Below, in pieces: positions 10,879 to 20,862 of a DNA stretch of 64,000 bases (position 1 is its first letter; the number at the start of each line of letters is the position of its first letter). The position numbers were made by a program, and so were the translations under genes. Origin of the DNA: Corynebacterium argentoratense DSM 44202. Lineage in GTDB: Bacteria; Actinomycetota; Actinomycetes; Mycobacteriales; Mycobacteriaceae. Under the pieces are notes generated by a model that saw only the letters and a list, made by a program, of their open reading frames with translations, made no database searches and was not told the DNA's origin. Where the stretch lies: NCBI RefSeq assembly GCF_000590555.1, contig NC_022198.1, positions 1,008,583 to 1,072,582 on the forward strand, given 5' to 3'.

Positions 10879-12045
10879 TTACAGCTCCGTTTGTTCGAGT
10901 TCTTCAGCAATTCGGCTTTCGAGTGCATCGCGTATGGCCGGCACCGGGATGCGGCCAATGACCTCAGAGAAGAAGCCACGAACGATAAGTCGGCGGGCTT
11001 GCTCGCTAGTGATACCGCGCGACAGCAGGTAGAACAGCTGCTCGTCATCAAATCGTCCAACGGTCGCGGCATGGCCAGCACCAGCAATTTCGCCAGTTTC
11101 GATCTCCAAGTTGGGCACAGCGTCTGCGCGAGCACCCTCGGTGAGGACAAGGTTGCGGTTGACCTCGTAGGTGTCGGTGCCCTGCGCATTGGAGCGGATA
11201 AGGACATCGCCCACCCAAGAGGTTCGGGCGCCCTCGCCTTGCAGCGCGCCCTTGTACATCACGTTGGAACGGCAGTTGGCGACAGCGTGGTCCACTAGCA
11301 GGCGCTGTTCAAAGAACTGCCCTGCATCGGCGAAGTACACGCCGAGCATTTCCGCATCTCCACCGGGCTCGGTGAAGCGCACAGAGGGAACGAGTCGCAC
11401 CAGTTCCCCGCCGAAGCAGGCGACATTGTGGCGGAAGTAAGAATCGCGGCCAAGGACAGCCTTCTCGCCGGCGAGGTGCACGGCGTCATCATTCCAATCC
11501 TCGTGCACAACAACGGTCAGACGAGCATTGTCGCCCACCAGGTATTCGTGGTTGTCAGCATGGGTACCGGAACCAACAAAATGAAGGTTGACGAACGCCT
11601 CGGCGCCCTCCTCCACGTCAATGGTTAGTGCACCAAAGGAGGTCACACCGTCCCCGCGCCCCGTGACAGTAATGGTGATGGGCTCGTTGACAACCGCGTT
11701 CTTCTTCACGGTCACCAGCGTTGCCTTCTCGGCAGCAGTCCACGCCTGTGCACCAACGCGGTCAACCGCGCCGCCGGCACGACCAATCCGATCGTCATCG
11801 ACCGAGACGCGCTCGACAGTGACGTCGGCGCCTTCAGGAACATCCACCGCGACGTCAGGACTGACAGCTTCGGCAAAAGTGCCATCATGAAGGCCGCGCA
11901 GGGAACGCAGGGGTACAAAGCGCCACACCTCGTCGCGTCCCTTGGGCACATCAAAATCTTGGACGTCGAAAGAGGTGAAGAGGTCACCCTTGTTGTTGTG
12001 GTACGTGGCGTTTTTCACCGGCATGGTGATTTCAGTTTCCTGCAT
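10879..12045 (-). CDS. sufD: SufD, Fe-S cluster assembly protein
   Basis: 388 residues. It has the SufB/SufD beta-helix fold, with the C-terminal consensus [17 protein letters not shown] followed by [13 protein letters not shown]. SufD pairs with SufB and SufC to form the scaffold on which [Fe-S] clusters are built. The ATG at 12045 starts 5 bp after the sufB stop. A second in-frame ATG (MPVKNATY) seven codons in has AGGAA upstream and is an alternative start. Confidence 0.93.
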   Translation of the reverse strand: MQETEITMPVKNATYHNNKGDLFTSFDVQDFDVPKGRDEVWRFVPLRSLRGLHDGTFAEAVSPDVAVDVPEGADVTVERVSVDDDRIGRAGGAVDRVGAQAWTAAEKATLVTVKKNAVVNEPITITVTGRGDGVTSFGALTIDVEEGAEAFVNLHFVGSGTHADNHEYLVGDNARLTVVVHEDWNDDAVHLAGEKAVLGRDSYFRHNVACFGGELVRLVPSVRFTEPGGDAEMLGVYFADAGQFFEQRLLVDHAVANCRSNVMYKGALQGEGARTSWVGDVLIRSNAQGTDTYEVNRNLVLTEGARADAVPNLEIETGEIAGAGHAATVGRFDDEQLFYLLSRGITSEQARRLIVRGFFSEVIGRIPVPAIRDALESRIAEELEQTEL

Positions 12046-12050
12046 GGTTC

Positions 12051-13490
12051 TTAGCCCACCGATCCTTCCATCTGCAGTTCAATCAGGCGGTTGAGTTCCA
12101 GCGCGTACTCCATTGGGAGCTCCTTAGCGATAGGCTCCACGAAACCACGAACGATCATCGCCATAGCTTCGTCCTCGGGGATGCCTCGGCTCATTAGGTA
12201 GAACAGCTGATCTTCAGACACCTGAGAGACAGTAGCCTCGTGGCCAAGAGACACGTGATCGTTGCGGATGTCGTTGTATGGGTAGGTATCCGAACGTGAG
12301 ATGTTGTCAACCAGCAAGGCGTCGCACTCAACGTTCGAGGTCGAGTGGTGGGCATCCTTGTTGATCTGAACCAACCCGCGGTAAGCGGCGCGACCGCCAC
12401 CACGCGCAACCGACTTCGACACAATATTCGAGGAAGTGTGCGGTGCCATGTGCACCATCTTGGCGCCGGTGTCCTGGAATTGGCCTTCGCCGGCCATCGC
12501 AACAGACAGCACCTCGCCCTTGGCATGCGGACCAGTCATCCACACAGCGGGGTACTTCATCGTCACCTTGGAACCAATGTTTCCATCGACCCACTCCATG
12601 GTGGCGCCCTCTTCGCACTTGGTACGCTTAGTCACCAAGTTGTAGACGTTATTCGACCAGTTCTGGATGGTCGTGTAGCGGCAGCGACCGCCCTTCTTCA
12701 CAATGATCTCCACCACGGCGGAGTGCAAAGAATCAGACTTGTAGATCGGCGCCGTGCAGCCCTCGACGTAGTGGACGTAGGCGTCCTCGTCAACGATGAT
12801 CAGGGTGCGCTCGAACTGACCCATGTTCTCGGTGTTAATGCGGAAGTACGCCTGAAGAGGAATGTCGACGTGGACACCCTTAGGAACGTAAATGAAAGAG
12901 CCGCCAGACCACACTGCGGTATTCAGTGCAGAGAACTTGTTGTCACCTGCGGGAATGACCGTACCGAAGTACTCTTTGAACAGTTCCTCATGCTCGCGCA
13001 GCGCGGTGTCGGTATCGACAAAAATCACGCCCTTTTCTTCCAAATCCTCGCGGATTTGGTGGTACACGACCTCAGACTCGTACTGTGCTGCGACACCGGC
13101 GACAAGGCGCTGCTTTTCAGCTTCCGGAATACCCAACTTGTCGTAGGTGTTTTTAATGTCCTCGGGAAGTTCTTCCCAGCTGGTGGCCTGCTTCTCAGTG
13201 GAGCGGACGAAGTATTTGATGTTGTCGAAATCGATGTCCGACAAGTCGGCGCCCCAGGTGGGTAGCGGCTTCTTATCGAAGATGCTCAGAGCCTTCAAAC
13301 GGGTGTCAAGCATCCACTGTGGTTCGTTCTTCTTGGCGGAAATGTCAGCTACGACATGAGCGTTGAGGCCTCGTTGGGCGGAGGCACCAGCGATGTCTGG
13401 GTCATGCCAGCCGTAGTTGTATGCACCAATTGACTGGATAATTTCCTCGTCAGTTTTTGGCGCGTCCACAGTTGTTTGACTCTGAGTCAT
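12051..13490 (-). CDS. sufB: SufB, Fe-S cluster scaffold protein
   Basis: 479 residues, the usual SufB length. The C-terminal part carries [20 protein letters not shown] and [10 protein letters not shown], and the core includes [10 protein letters not shown]. SufB is the main cluster scaffold of the SUF machinery, the only complete Fe-S assembly system in most corynebacteria. It follows sufR by 21 bp and is the first structural gene of the operon. Confidence 0.95.
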   Translation of the reverse strand: MTQSQTTVDAPKTDEEIIQSIGAYNYGWHDPDIAGASAQRGLNAHVVADISAKKNEPQWMLDTRLKALSIFDKKPLPTWGADLSDIDFDNIKYFVRSTEKQATSWEELPEDIKNTYDKLGIPEAEKQRLVAGVAAQYESEVVYHQIREDLEEKGVIFVDTDTALREHEELFKEYFGTVIPAGDNKFSALNTAVWSGGSFIYVPKGVHVDIPLQAYFRINTENMGQFERTLIIVDEDAYVHYVEGCTAPIYKSDSLHSAVVEIIVKKGGRCRYTTIQNWSNNVYNLVTKRTKCEEGATMEWVDGNIGSKVTMKYPAVWMTGPHAKGEVLSVAMAGEGQFQDTGAKMVHMAPHTSSNIVSKSVARGGGRAAYRGLVQINKDAHHSTSNVECDALLVDNISRSDTYPYNDIRNDHVSLGHEATVSQVSEDQLFYLMSRGIPEDEAMAMIVRGFVEPIAKELPMEYALELNRLIELQMEGSVG

Positions 13491-13511
13491 CGTCCGCTCC
13501 TTTCAAGTGTG

Positions 13512-14312
13512 TTAAGTGTTTGTATCCGAATGTGTGACGGTGTCGCCTTCAGCGTCCGAACAGCAGTGCTCTCGAGCGCGTGAGTGAACGACTGTCAAGG
13601 GGATGTGCGTCGTACAAATGCCATGGCCTCCCGCGATGGAAGCCAGAGGCTGAATGTGCGTGCCGAGCAGTTCAGCAATCACATCGTGCTCGGCCTCGCA
13701 GAGCTCAGGGAACTCCGCTGCCACTGCCGAAATAGGACAATGGTGCTGGCATAACTGCACACCGTTGTTGGTGTCGCCGAGCGAAGCTGCGTAGCCATGC
13801 TCAGCGAACTTGTCGACGAGGGCCCGGGCTGTGGCCAAAGTCGACTCCCTATGCGGGGCGGTGTCGTGGGCTAGCTCGCCCACTATATCCTCCACTCGGC
13901 TGCGAGCGAAGGCATAAATTGCGTCAGATCCACCGACTTCACGCAGCGAACGCAACGCCGCTGCCGCCAGTGAATCGTAGTTGTGACCAAAGTGGGCTCG
14001 CCCTGCATCGGTCAGTCTAAAAAGCTTTGCAGGTCGACCCCTGCCGCGGCTACGGCCGACCCCACCGTGTGGGGCCCGTGGGTGGAAGAATTCTGCAGAG
14101 CCTTCGTCAACAAGGTTGTCCAGGTGGCGACGGACACCTGCGGCCGAAAAGCCGAGTTCATTTCCGATGTCCGCCGCGCTCAAAGGGCCACCATGGAGCA
14201 ACAGGAGGAGGATTTGACTGCGGGTGTTGGTGTGCGCCGAAGCGGACGAGGAAACATGGGTACTACCCATGCTGTCGCCCTGCATGTTCGCGTTGTTCGC
14301 GCTCGTATTCAC
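13512..14312 (-). CDS. sufR: SufR, Fe-S-sensing repressor of the suf operon
   Basis: About 266 residues from the GTG at 14312; a TTG at 14321 is an alternative and neither is decisive. Residues 30-75 form a DeoR/ArsR-like winged helix (LSAADIGNELGFSAAGVRRHL). The C-terminal part has Cys188, Cys192 and Cys205 in CQHHC-x12-C spacing, plus Cys233 in GICTTH, consistent with [4Fe-4S] binding. SufR represses suf when clusters are sufficient. A candidate palindromic operator lies in the divergent region to mptB. Confidence 0.9.
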   Translation of the reverse strand: MNTSANNANMQGDSMGSTHVSSSASAHTNTRSQILLLLLHGGPLSAADIGNELGFSAAGVRRHLDNLVDEGSAEFFHPRAPHGGVGRSRGRGRPAKLFRLTDAGRAHFGHNYDSLAAAALRSLREVGGSDAIYAFARSRVEDIVGELAHDTAPHRESTLATARALVDKFAEHGYAASLGDTNNGVQLCQHHCPISAVAAEFPELCEAEHDVIAELLGTHIQPLASIAGGHGICTTHIPLTVVHSRAREHCCSDAEGDTVTHSDTNT

Positions 14313-14379
14313 CTGCTTCAAAGATCCTCAATGCTCAAGGTGTGAAAACCCGTCGGGGGACGGTATCGGAAAATTAGAC

Positions 14380-14391
14380 AACACCAGTGTT
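14380..14391. promoter_or_regulatory. candidate SufR operator
   Basis: AACACCAGTGTT has perfect 5-bp inverted arms (AACAC/GTGTT) around a 2-bp centre. It lies between the divergent sufR and mptB starts, next to a TAATTT -10-like stretch for sufR on the minus strand. Assignment to SufR is by location only. Confidence 0.4.
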
Positions 14392-14440
14392 CCTTAATTC
14401 TTTATTTCGCGCCAATTGCCCAGTTGAGAGCGAAATTCTA

Positions 14441-14446
14441 TACACT
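14441..14446 (+). promoter_or_regulatory. -10 element, leaderless mptB
   Basis: TACACT (overlapping TATACA) lies 7 nt before the GTG at 14454. A TTGCCC -35-like hexamer is at 14416-14421. Confidence 0.5.
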
Positions 14447-14453
14447 AGTGCGG

Positions 14454-16127
14454 GTGAGCAATTCCCCCCTGCAGCGCGCCTGGCGCTATCTTCAACGCGA
14501 CCTCCCCTCATTGGGAGCCTTGGGTTCGAAGACCTCCACGCTGCACGTGGAAAACCGACCTGCGGCTCCCACAACACCTCCTACGCGAGGCTACCGGGAC
14601 CTCACCATCGCAGAAACTGTTCGCTTCAACATTTTGCGCTGGTTGGGTACCGTCGGCGCCTTGCTGATTGGGCTTGGTGGGCTGGGAGCAGGGGCGTTAC
14701 CTGTCGTTGACAACAGGTACTGGAGGTTCCCCGGAGGGAGCATCATGGGTCGGCTGCTGCAAACCTCATCCATGGTGACCATGGTCGGCGTCGGGTTCCT
14801 GGTGACAGCATGGTTGCTGGCCATTCCTTTCGTAGGTGTGGCGTTGACGACCGCAGACAAGATTCGCCCTCGCGCATCGAAGTCATTAGTCAAAAGAACG
14901 TTTATCACGTGGGTGGCGCCAATTATTCTTACAGCGCCATTGTTCAGCCAGGATGTTTATTCATATTTGGCCCAGGGCTCAATAGCAGCTCAGGGCCTAG
15001 ACCCCTACTCAGGAGGCCCCGCCGACCTATTGGCTGTAGATAACCCGCTCGTTCGCTCGGTGCCTTACATTTGGGCCCACTCCGGTTCCCCCTACGGGCC
15101 CGTGGCTCTTGGCATCGCCGAAGCAATATCTCGGGTAACACATGATCACATTGTGGCCGCGGTGTTCGTCCACCGATTGGTGTCCATCGTCGCGATGGTT
15201 GTCACCGCGTGGGCATTGACCCGGTTAGCAAAGCGCTGTGCCGTCAGCGCTCAGGCTACTTTGTGGTTGGCCATTCTCAACCCGCTAGCGCTCCTACACC
15301 TGGTTGGCGGTGTGCACAATGAGACCATCATGCTCGGGTGCGCACTCGCTGGTTTGGAATGTGGGTTGCGTGGCATCGACCACCTCAAAATGGGTCTTCG
15401 GCGCAACGCTGTGCTCTGGCTCGTGTGCGGCTCGGCACTGATTTCATGCGGCGGAATGGTCAAAGTCACCGGCTTCATTGGGCTCGGATTCCTTGGGATG
15501 GCCGTCGCCCGCGTGTTACGTGCCCGTGACGTACCGCAATGGCTGGCCTTGTCTGGCGCTGCCGTATTCGAGGCTGTGTGCTTGGTTGCTTCAGTGGCTC
15601 TGGTTACCGGTGTGACGGGCATTGGGACCGGGTGGATTAGTGGCCAGGGCGGTGCTGCAACCATCCGCAGCTGGATGTCGATGACAACCAACGCCGCCGT
15701 GGGGGCCGGAACCTTGGGAATGCACCTCGGCCTCGGGGACCACATTGATAGCATCGCAATTTTCACCCGAGGCGTGGGCATGGCTGTCGGGGCGGCGCTG
15801 ACCCTCCGACTACTTATTGCGACCTACCTCGGAAGAATCCACCCCCTGGGCGGTCTCGGCGTGTCCACGCTGGTCCTCGTTGTACTGTTCCCCGTAGTCC
15901 ACCCCTGGTACGTGCTGTGGGCAGTGGTTCCGCTTGCCGCATGGGCGAACCGGCCGGTGTTCCGCATCCCCGTTATTGTCTACTCGGCTTTAATGAGCTT
16001 CTTCGTCCTCCCCAGAGGTTTGGCGCTCCAACCCGGCACCGTATTGAGCATCTATCTCGGTGCGCTTCTGGTGTACCTCAGCTTTATGCTGTGCGCCTGG
16101 TGGCTGTTTCGCAAGATCCTGGCCTAA
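14454..16127 (+). CDS. mptB: alpha-(1->6)-mannopyranosyltransferase MptB
   Basis: 557 residues from the GTG at 14454, with a dozen or more hydrophobic segments. This is a GT-C fold polyprenyl-phosphomannose-dependent mannosyltransferase. The acidic loop after the first helices (SQDVYSYLAQGSIAAQG) is typical of the family. MptB starts the alpha-1,6-mannan backbone of lipomannan and lipoarabinomannan in corynebacteria. Context supports it: mptB sits between sufR and the ABC-ctaA genes in C. glutamicum (cg1766) and in mycobacteria (Rv1459c). An upstream TTG at 14424 would be inside the promoter. Confidence 0.9.
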   Translation: MSNSPLQRAWRYLQRDLPSLGALGSKTSTLHVENRPAAPTTPPTRGYRDLTIAETVRFNILRWLGTVGALLIGLGGLGAGALPVVDNRYWRFPGGSIMGRLLQTSSMVTMVGVGFLVTAWLLAIPFVGVALTTADKIRPRASKSLVKRTFITWVAPIILTAPLFSQDVYSYLAQGSIAAQGLDPYSGGPADLLAVDNPLVRSVPYIWAHSGSPYGPVALGIAEAISRVTHDHIVAAVFVHRLVSIVAMVVTAWALTRLAKRCAVSAQATLWLAILNPLALLHLVGGVHNETIMLGCALAGLECGLRGIDHLKMGLRRNAVLWLVCGSALISCGGMVKVTGFIGLGFLGMAVARVLRARDVPQWLALSGAAVFEAVCLVASVALVTGVTGIGTGWISGQGGAATIRSWMSMTTNAAVGAGTLGMHLGLGDHIDSIAIFTRGVGMAVGAALTLRLLIATYLGRIHPLGGLGVSTLVLVVLFPVVHPWYVLWAVVPLAAWANRPVFRIPVIVYSALMSFFVLPRGLALQPGTVLSIYLGALLVYLSFMLCAWWLFRKILA

Positions 16128-16130
16128 ACT
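16125..16130 (+). promoter_or_regulatory. -10 element, leaderless ABC ATPase gene
   Basis: TAAACT overlaps the mptB stop codon and lies 8 nt before the GTG at 16139. Confidence 0.45.
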
Positions 16131-16138
16131 GGTCTGTC

Positions 16139-17122
16139 GTGACTGACATGCCTATATCCACCGCAGCCTTACAGGCCTCTCAACCAGCAACGGCACAACG
16201 CCCTGCGGCCCTAGAGCTACGCGACGTCGTTAAGCGATTTGGTGACTTCACGGCGGTGGATGGACTGTCCCTCAGCCTTCCCCCAGCCTCAGTCCTAGCA
16301 CTGCTAGGCCCCAACGGAGCTGGCAAAACAACCACCATCGAGATGTGCGAAGGGTTCAGCAAACCCACCTCTGGCCAGATCCGTGTGCTCGGCCTCGATC
16401 CAAGTACACAGGCCAATGAAGTTCGCCGCCGCATCGGCATTATGCTGCAAGGTGGCGGCGCCTACCCGGGTATTAGGGTCGCTGAAATGCTTCACCTGGT
16501 GGCCTCCTACAGCGCTAACCCGCTGGATGAACAATGGCTGCTGGATGCCGTAGGGCTATCCGCGCACGCCAAAACCTCTTTCCGAAGGCTTTCTGGGGGC
16601 CAGCAGCAACGCCTGTCTCTAGCCTGCGCGCTTGTGGGTCGACCGGAACTCGTATTTCTCGATGAACCCACGGCAGGTATGGATGCGCAATCGCGACTGG
16701 CGGTCTGGGAATTAATGTCCAGGCTGCGGGAAGATGGCGTCACCATAGTGTTGACGACACACCTCATGGACGAGGCCGAAGCGCTCGCCGACCATGTTGT
16801 CATCATCGACCAAGGTCGAGTTGTTGCACAAGGCACTCCAGCGCAGTTGCGTGCGCAGGGGGCTGGCAGCATTGTCTCCCTGGAAACGACCACCCCGCTC
16901 GACGCTGCGGCTTTCGAACGCGCCGTACCCGGAGTATCCCTTGGTGCGGTTCGGCCTTCGAACTACCGCGTGGAATGCAGCACAGACATAACCCCAGAAT
17001 TAATTGCTTCGATTGCCCATGCCGCTGCCGAGCAAGGTTGCTTAATCCGTCACTTAGACACCGATCAACAGTCTCTTGAAGATGTATTTTTGTCCATCAC
17101 CGGGCGAGAGATGAGGAACTAG
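16139..17122 (+). CDS. ABC exporter ATP-binding protein (linked to ctaA)
   Basis: 327 residues. Walker A is GPNGAGKTT and the signature is LSGGQQQRLS; the H-loop is in LTTHLMDEAE. A C-terminal extension of about 90 residues follows, as in DrrA/CcmA-type exporter ATPases. The permease follows 3 bp downstream. The pair is conserved beside mptB and ctaA in actinobacteria (cg1767-cg1768; Rv1458c-Rv1457c), but its substrate is not established; a heme- or envelope-related cargo is only a guess from position. The GTG at 16139 is preferred to the ATG at 16148 because of the -10 spacing. Confidence 0.87.
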   Translation: MTDMPISTAALQASQPATAQRPAALELRDVVKRFGDFTAVDGLSLSLPPASVLALLGPNGAGKTTTIEMCEGFSKPTSGQIRVLGLDPSTQANEVRRRIGIMLQGGGAYPGIRVAEMLHLVASYSANPLDEQWLLDAVGLSAHAKTSFRRLSGGQQQRLSLACALVGRPELVFLDEPTAGMDAQSRLAVWELMSRLREDGVTIVLTTHLMDEAEALADHVVIIDQGRVVAQGTPAQLRAQGAGSIVSLETTTPLDAAAFERAVPGVSLGAVRPSNYRVECSTDITPELIASIAHAAAEQGCLIRHLDTDQQSLEDVFLSITGREMRN

Positions 17123-17125
17123 ACC

Positions 17126-17905
17126 ATGACTACCCCCATAACGCACGGTAGCGGTCGCTTCGACAATGTTTCTTTCGCACCCGACCCTCGAAGGGCTTCC
17201 ACAGCCTCTATGGTGCGGGCGCAGACGGCTATCGAATCGAAACTTTTTCTACGCCACGGAGAGCAACAACTGCTCAGCCTGGTAATCCCCTTTGTATCTC
17301 TTGTGACCCTCACCGTTTTTGACGTGGTGGAAATGGGTTTGGACGTTGTTTTCCCCTTGACCTTGGCGATTTCTGCCATGAGTTCGGGTTTCACGGGACA
17401 GGCCATCGCGGTGGCCTTTGACCGTCGTTATGGTGCGCTTAAACGCATCGGCGCCTCCGGTGTTCCCCCGTGGACCATCATCGCGGGCAAAGTTGCGGCT
17501 GTGCTTGCCGTTGCTGCGGTACAGACCCTCATCTTGGGTGTGACTGCCGTGGTGCTAGGATGGCGCGCCGCGCCTGTTGACGTCGCGTTGGCTGCGGTGG
17601 TCTTGATTCTGGGCGTCGCAGCTTTCTGCGCACTCGGTTTGCTTCTGGGCGGTACCCTCGGCTCAGAGTTTGTGCTTGCGTTCGGCAACCTGCTGTGGTT
17701 CTTATTCGTCGGCATTGCTTCTTATGCGACTATTCGCCTGGGGGCTACTCCCCCGCTATGGCTTGAGCTTGTTCCTAGCGTGGCTCTTGCCGAAGGCCTC
17801 GAGTCCGCTTTCGCGGGGCATGTTCCAGTGGCTGAATGCGTGATCATCGGTGCATGGGCGCTGGTCGGATCGGTCGCTGCTACCCGATTGTTTAAATTCA
17901 CATAG
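17126..17905 (+). CDS. ABC-2 type exporter permease
   Basis: 259-residue integral membrane protein with six hydrophobic segments and a long first soluble stretch (about residues 1-45). The short EQQLLSLVIPFVSL segment and the overall layout are those of ABC-2 permeases of the DrrB/CcmB type. It would form the channel for the ATPase encoded 3 bp upstream. The start at 17126 closely follows the ATPase stop, which suggests coupled translation. Confidence 0.85.
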   Translation: MTTPITHGSGRFDNVSFAPDPRRASTASMVRAQTAIESKLFLRHGEQQLLSLVIPFVSLVTLTVFDVVEMGLDVVFPLTLAISAMSSGFTGQAIAVAFDRRYGALKRIGASGVPPWTIIAGKVAAVLAVAAVQTLILGVTAVVLGWRAAPVDVALAAVVLILGVAAFCALGLLLGGTLGSEFVLAFGNLLWFLFVGIASYATIRLGATPPLWLELVPSVALAEGLESAFAGHVPVAECVIIGAWALVGSVAATRLFKFT

Positions 17906-17958
17906 ATTTCTTCTTGTAGCTGGGGTGTCCTTGGCTGCTTTGAGGGTGTGCCTGCGTC

Positions 17959-17964
17959 TATGCT
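17959..17964 (+). promoter_or_regulatory. -10 element, leaderless ctaA
   Basis: TATGCT lies 7 nt before the GTG at 17972. Its own ATG at 17960 is therefore unlikely to be the start. Confidence 0.45.
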
Positions 17965-17971
17965 GTTTAAC

Positions 17972-18940
17972 GTGACTGATAAAAAACCCCAGTTTGTCCA
18001 GCGTTTTTTGTCTTCTTTGCGTAGCCAGAAGGGGCAGATGAGGGCAGCGATGGTGCTGCTTGTCTTCCAAGCCGGACTCGTATTCACCGGTTCACTTGTG
18101 CGCGTGACGGGGTCTGGTTTGGGCTGTGTGTCCTGGCCGAATTGCCACCCAGGTTCCCTGGTTCCCGTTGCCGGGGCCGCACCCTGGCTTCACCAAGCAA
18201 TTGAGTGGGGTAATCGTCTACTAACCTTTGTTGTTGCCGCCGGCGCAATCGCATTCTGGTACGCGGTATTCGCTGGTGGGCGCCGCCGCGAGTTGCGCTA
18301 CCACGCCGTGTTCCAGTTCGTTGGCGTGGTCATTCAAGCCTTGTTGGGTGCGATGTCGGTGTTGCTTAAACTCCAGTGGTGGTCGGTGGCTATGCACTTC
18401 CTGCCCTCGATGATCCTGGTATGGGCTGCTGCGGTCGCATGGGTGCGCGTGCAAGAACCTGATGACGGCCACCGCGTCGCCTTCTTCCCCGAACCTCTAC
18501 GCTGGTTGGCTGTAGGCTCCGCGGCGTCATTGGCTTTGGTGCTGGCGACAGGCACAATGGTGACGGGCGCGGGACAACATGCAGGCGATGTGGACGTTAC
18601 TGAAAGCTCACGCTTAGCTATTGATCTTGCTGAGATCGCGCACGTTCACGCCCACTTCATGTACCTCTACCTCGGCCTGACAATCGGCTTGATTGTTGCT
18701 TTGTACGCGGTGGCAGCGATCAAGGGATCCGTGCTGGGTGATAACCCCGAGGCCGCCCGCCATGCCCTGCGCTACGGTTGCGTGCTCATTGCCTTCATCG
18801 TCGTGCAGGCAGCCATCGGAATTATCCAGTACCGTTGGGGCGTTCCTCGGTGGACTGTCCCCTTCCACGTGGGTTTGTCCGGCGTGGTGACTGCCTACAC
18901 CGGTTTTGTTTTCGCGTTTGGCCGCAGGCGTGTGGCTTAG
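17972..18940 (+). CDS. ctaA: heme A synthase CtaA
   Basis: 322 residues with about eight membrane helices. Conserved histidines lie in WLHQAIEWGNR, AMHFLPS, HVHAHFMYL and VPFHVGLS. The first loop contains GCVSWPNCHPG, with the paired cysteines typical of Gram-positive CtaA. The enzyme oxidises heme O to heme A for cytochrome aa3 oxidase. ctaB, which makes heme O, lies two genes downstream on the other strand. Starts at 17948 and 17960 are in frame, but the -10 spacing favours 17972. Confidence 0.92.
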   Translation: MTDKKPQFVQRFLSSLRSQKGQMRAAMVLLVFQAGLVFTGSLVRVTGSGLGCVSWPNCHPGSLVPVAGAAPWLHQAIEWGNRLLTFVVAAGAIAFWYAVFAGGRRRELRYHAVFQFVGVVIQALLGAMSVLLKLQWWSVAMHFLPSMILVWAAAVAWVRVQEPDDGHRVAFFPEPLRWLAVGSAASLALVLATGTMVTGAGQHAGDVDVTESSRLAIDLAEIAHVHAHFMYLYLGLTIGLIVALYAVAAIKGSVLGDNPEAARHALRYGCVLIAFIVVQAAIGIIQYRWGVPRWTVPFHVGLSGVVTAYTGFVFAFGRRRVA

Positions 18941-18944
18941 GCGC

Positions 18945-18950
18945 TAGTCT
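18945..18950 (+). promoter_or_regulatory. -10 element, leaderless qor
   Basis: TAGTCT lies 8 nt before the ATG at 18959, with no ribosome site. Confidence 0.5.
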
Positions 18951-18958
18951 GGGTAGCC

Positions 18959-19924
18959 ATGAAGGCTATCGTTGTTTCCAAGCATGGTGGACCAGAGGTT
19001 CTGGTCCCGTCAGAAGTTAATGCCCCCACCCCGAGTGACTCGGAGGTTCTTGTGGCCGTCGACGTCGCCGGGGTGAATTTTATTGACGTGTATTTCCGCG
19101 AAGGCGTCTATCCCCATGAACTTCCACTGACCCCCGGGTTTGAGGGCACGGGTCGGGTACTTCATGATCCTCGGGGCGAGATCGCCGAGGGAACGCTTGT
19201 GGCCTGGTGTGACGCGTTCGGTTCCTATGCGGAGCAGGTGTGTGTCCCCCGTGATCGCTTGGTGGCCGTACCAGAGCAGGTAAAGCCTGAGGTCGCGGCG
19301 TCAATGTTGCTTCAGGGCATTACTGCGCACTACCTGACTGATGGGGTGTTTCCTTTGCAGGAAGGCCAGATCTGCTTGCTGACTGCTGGCGCCGGTGGCG
19401 TTGGTTTGCTGGCCACACAGATGGCGAAGGCACGTGGCGCACGCGTGATTTCAGTAGTGTCCACCGACGATAAGGAGGCCCTAGCGCGCGAAGCTGGTGC
19501 GGATCATGTTCTGCGCTACGGCGACGACCTTGCGGACCGCGTTCGTGCGCTGACTGATCGCCGCGGCGTGGATATTGTCTACGACGGGGTGGGTAAGGAT
19601 ACCTTCCAGCACTCCCTTGATGCTGTGCGCACACGTGGCACTGTGTGTTTGTTCGGTGCTGCTTCCGGGCCGGTAGAGCCTCTGGATCCGCAGGAGTTGA
19701 ATGCACATGGCTCCATTTTCCTCACCCGCCCCAGCATCGGAGCGTGGACTAGCGAGCCTGGCGAGTTCGCTTATCGTGGCCAAGCTGTCGTGCAAATGAT
19801 TGTCGATGGCACTTTAGACGTGCGAGTGGGGGCCGAGTTTGATCTTGATGACGCCGCGGTGGCTCACCGTGAGCTGGAACAGCGCCGCACCACAGGTTCG
19901 GTTGTGTTGAGGGTGTCTAAGTAA
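18959..19924 (+). CDS. qor: zinc-independent quinone oxidoreductase (MDR family)
   Basis: 321 residues, medium-chain dehydrogenase/reductase superfamily. The N-terminal half has GVNFIDVYFREGVYP, typical of Qor, and lacks the zinc cysteine cluster of alcohol dehydrogenases. The NADPH site is GAGGVGLLATQMAK. It would reduce quinones with NADPH. The gene lies between ctaA and ctaB, as in C. glutamicum. It converges with ctaB, and a shared terminator hairpin lies between them. Confidence 0.87.
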   Translation: MKAIVVSKHGGPEVLVPSEVNAPTPSDSEVLVAVDVAGVNFIDVYFREGVYPHELPLTPGFEGTGRVLHDPRGEIAEGTLVAWCDAFGSYAEQVCVPRDRLVAVPEQVKPEVAASMLLQGITAHYLTDGVFPLQEGQICLLTAGAGGVGLLATQMAKARGARVISVVSTDDKEALAREAGADHVLRYGDDLADRVRALTDRRGVDIVYDGVGKDTFQHSLDAVRTRGTVCLFGAASGPVEPLDPQELNAHGSIFLTRPSIGAWTSEPGEFAYRGQAVVQMIVDGTLDVRVGAEFDLDDAAVAHRELEQRRTTGSVVLRVSK

Positions 19925-19941
19925 TTGCCGTTGTGAGGCGG

Positions 19942-19980
19942 GGCCTACCTGCCTGGGTTTTAGATCAGGGTGGGTAGGCC
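19942..19980. terminator. bidirectional terminator, qor / ctaB
   Basis: GGCCTACC (19942-19949) pairs with GGTAGGCC (19973-19980), with further CCTG/CAGG pairing inside. The stem runs into the last codons of ctaB. It serves two convergent genes. Confidence 0.6.
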
Positions 19981-20862
19981 TAGCAGGGCGTCAACGGACA
20001 GCGCTAGGAACACGGCTGACAAGTAGTTGTTCGACATGATGAAGAGGCGCATGGGGCGAACCTCTACGCCTTTTTTGACGCCCTGGTGAAGGCTGATTGC
20101 TAGCCAGGTAAACCAGATTCCAGCAGCGACAGCCACCACTGCGTAAAGCCAACCGGCAGCCGGCAGCAGAGCAAAGGTGGTGAGGACGGTCGCCACCGTG
20201 TACGCGATAATTTGTTTGGTGACCTCGAGGGGCTTTTTCACCACGGGCATCATTGGAACCCCTGCGGCTTCATAGTCTTCGCGGTAGCGCATCGCTAGAG
20301 CCCAGGTGTGCGGCGGCGTCCAGAAGAAGATGATGAGGAACAGTACGATGGCTTGCCACCAGTTGTGGGGCTGTCCCGCAGGTAGGTTGTCCACGATGAC
20401 TGCCCAACCGACCATCACGGGCATACATCCAGCAGCGCCGCCCCAGACGACATTCATTGGCGTCGAGCGCTTAAGCCACTTAGTGTAGACGAAGATGTAG
20501 AAGGCTATGGTCGCCATGACGAACAGTGCAGCAAGCAGCGAATGGCACAACAGCCAAAGCCAGAAGAAACTAATGACGGTCAACGACCACGCGAAAATGG
20601 TGGCGTTTCGGTTGGATACCGTGTGCTTGGCTAGTGGTCGCCGTTCGGTGCGCTTCATCACCTTGTCGATGTCGGAATCGGCGATCATGTTGAAGGTGTT
20701 CGCAGCAGCAGCGCCCATCCACCCGCCGATCACGGTCAGCAAGATGAGAGCGATGTGGTTTTCGCCGCGGTCGGCCTGCAGCATTGCTGGGAATGTGGCG
20801 ACCAGGAGCAGCTCAATGACCCTAGGCTTCGTGAGCGCAAAATAGGCCTTGATTGTCTCCAA
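19960..20862 (-). CDS. ctaB: protoheme IX farnesyltransferase CtaB (heme O synthase)
   Basis: 300 residues with about nine membrane helices. This is a UbiA-superfamily prenyltransferase with the first aspartate-rich motif in [15 protein letters not shown] and a second acidic loop near [15 protein letters not shown]. It transfers a farnesyl group to heme B, producing heme O for CtaA. The start is a TTG at 20862 with GGAGG at good spacing. It is divergent from the tkt operon. Confidence 0.93.
   Translation of the reverse strand: METIKAYFALTKPRVIELLLVATFPAMLQADRGENHIALILLTVIGGWMGAAAANTFNMIADSDIDKVMKRTERRPLAKHTVSNRNATIFAWSLTVISFFWLWLLCHSLLAALFVMATIAFYIFVYTKWLKRSTPMNVVWGGAAGCMPVMVGWAVIVDNLPAGQPHNWWQAIVLFLIIFFWTPPHTWALAMRYREDYEAAGVPMMPVVKKPLEVTKQIIAYTVATVLTTFALLPAAGWLYAVVAVAAGIWFTWLAISLHQGVKKGVEVRPMRLFIMSNNYLSAVFLALSVDALLGLPTLI

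Noticed and set aside
12345-13265. 306-codon open frame on the plus strand inside sufB
   Set aside because: It lies antisense to a certain gene; its His/Arg/Val-rich translation shows no domain, and open antisense frames are expected in GC-rich DNA.
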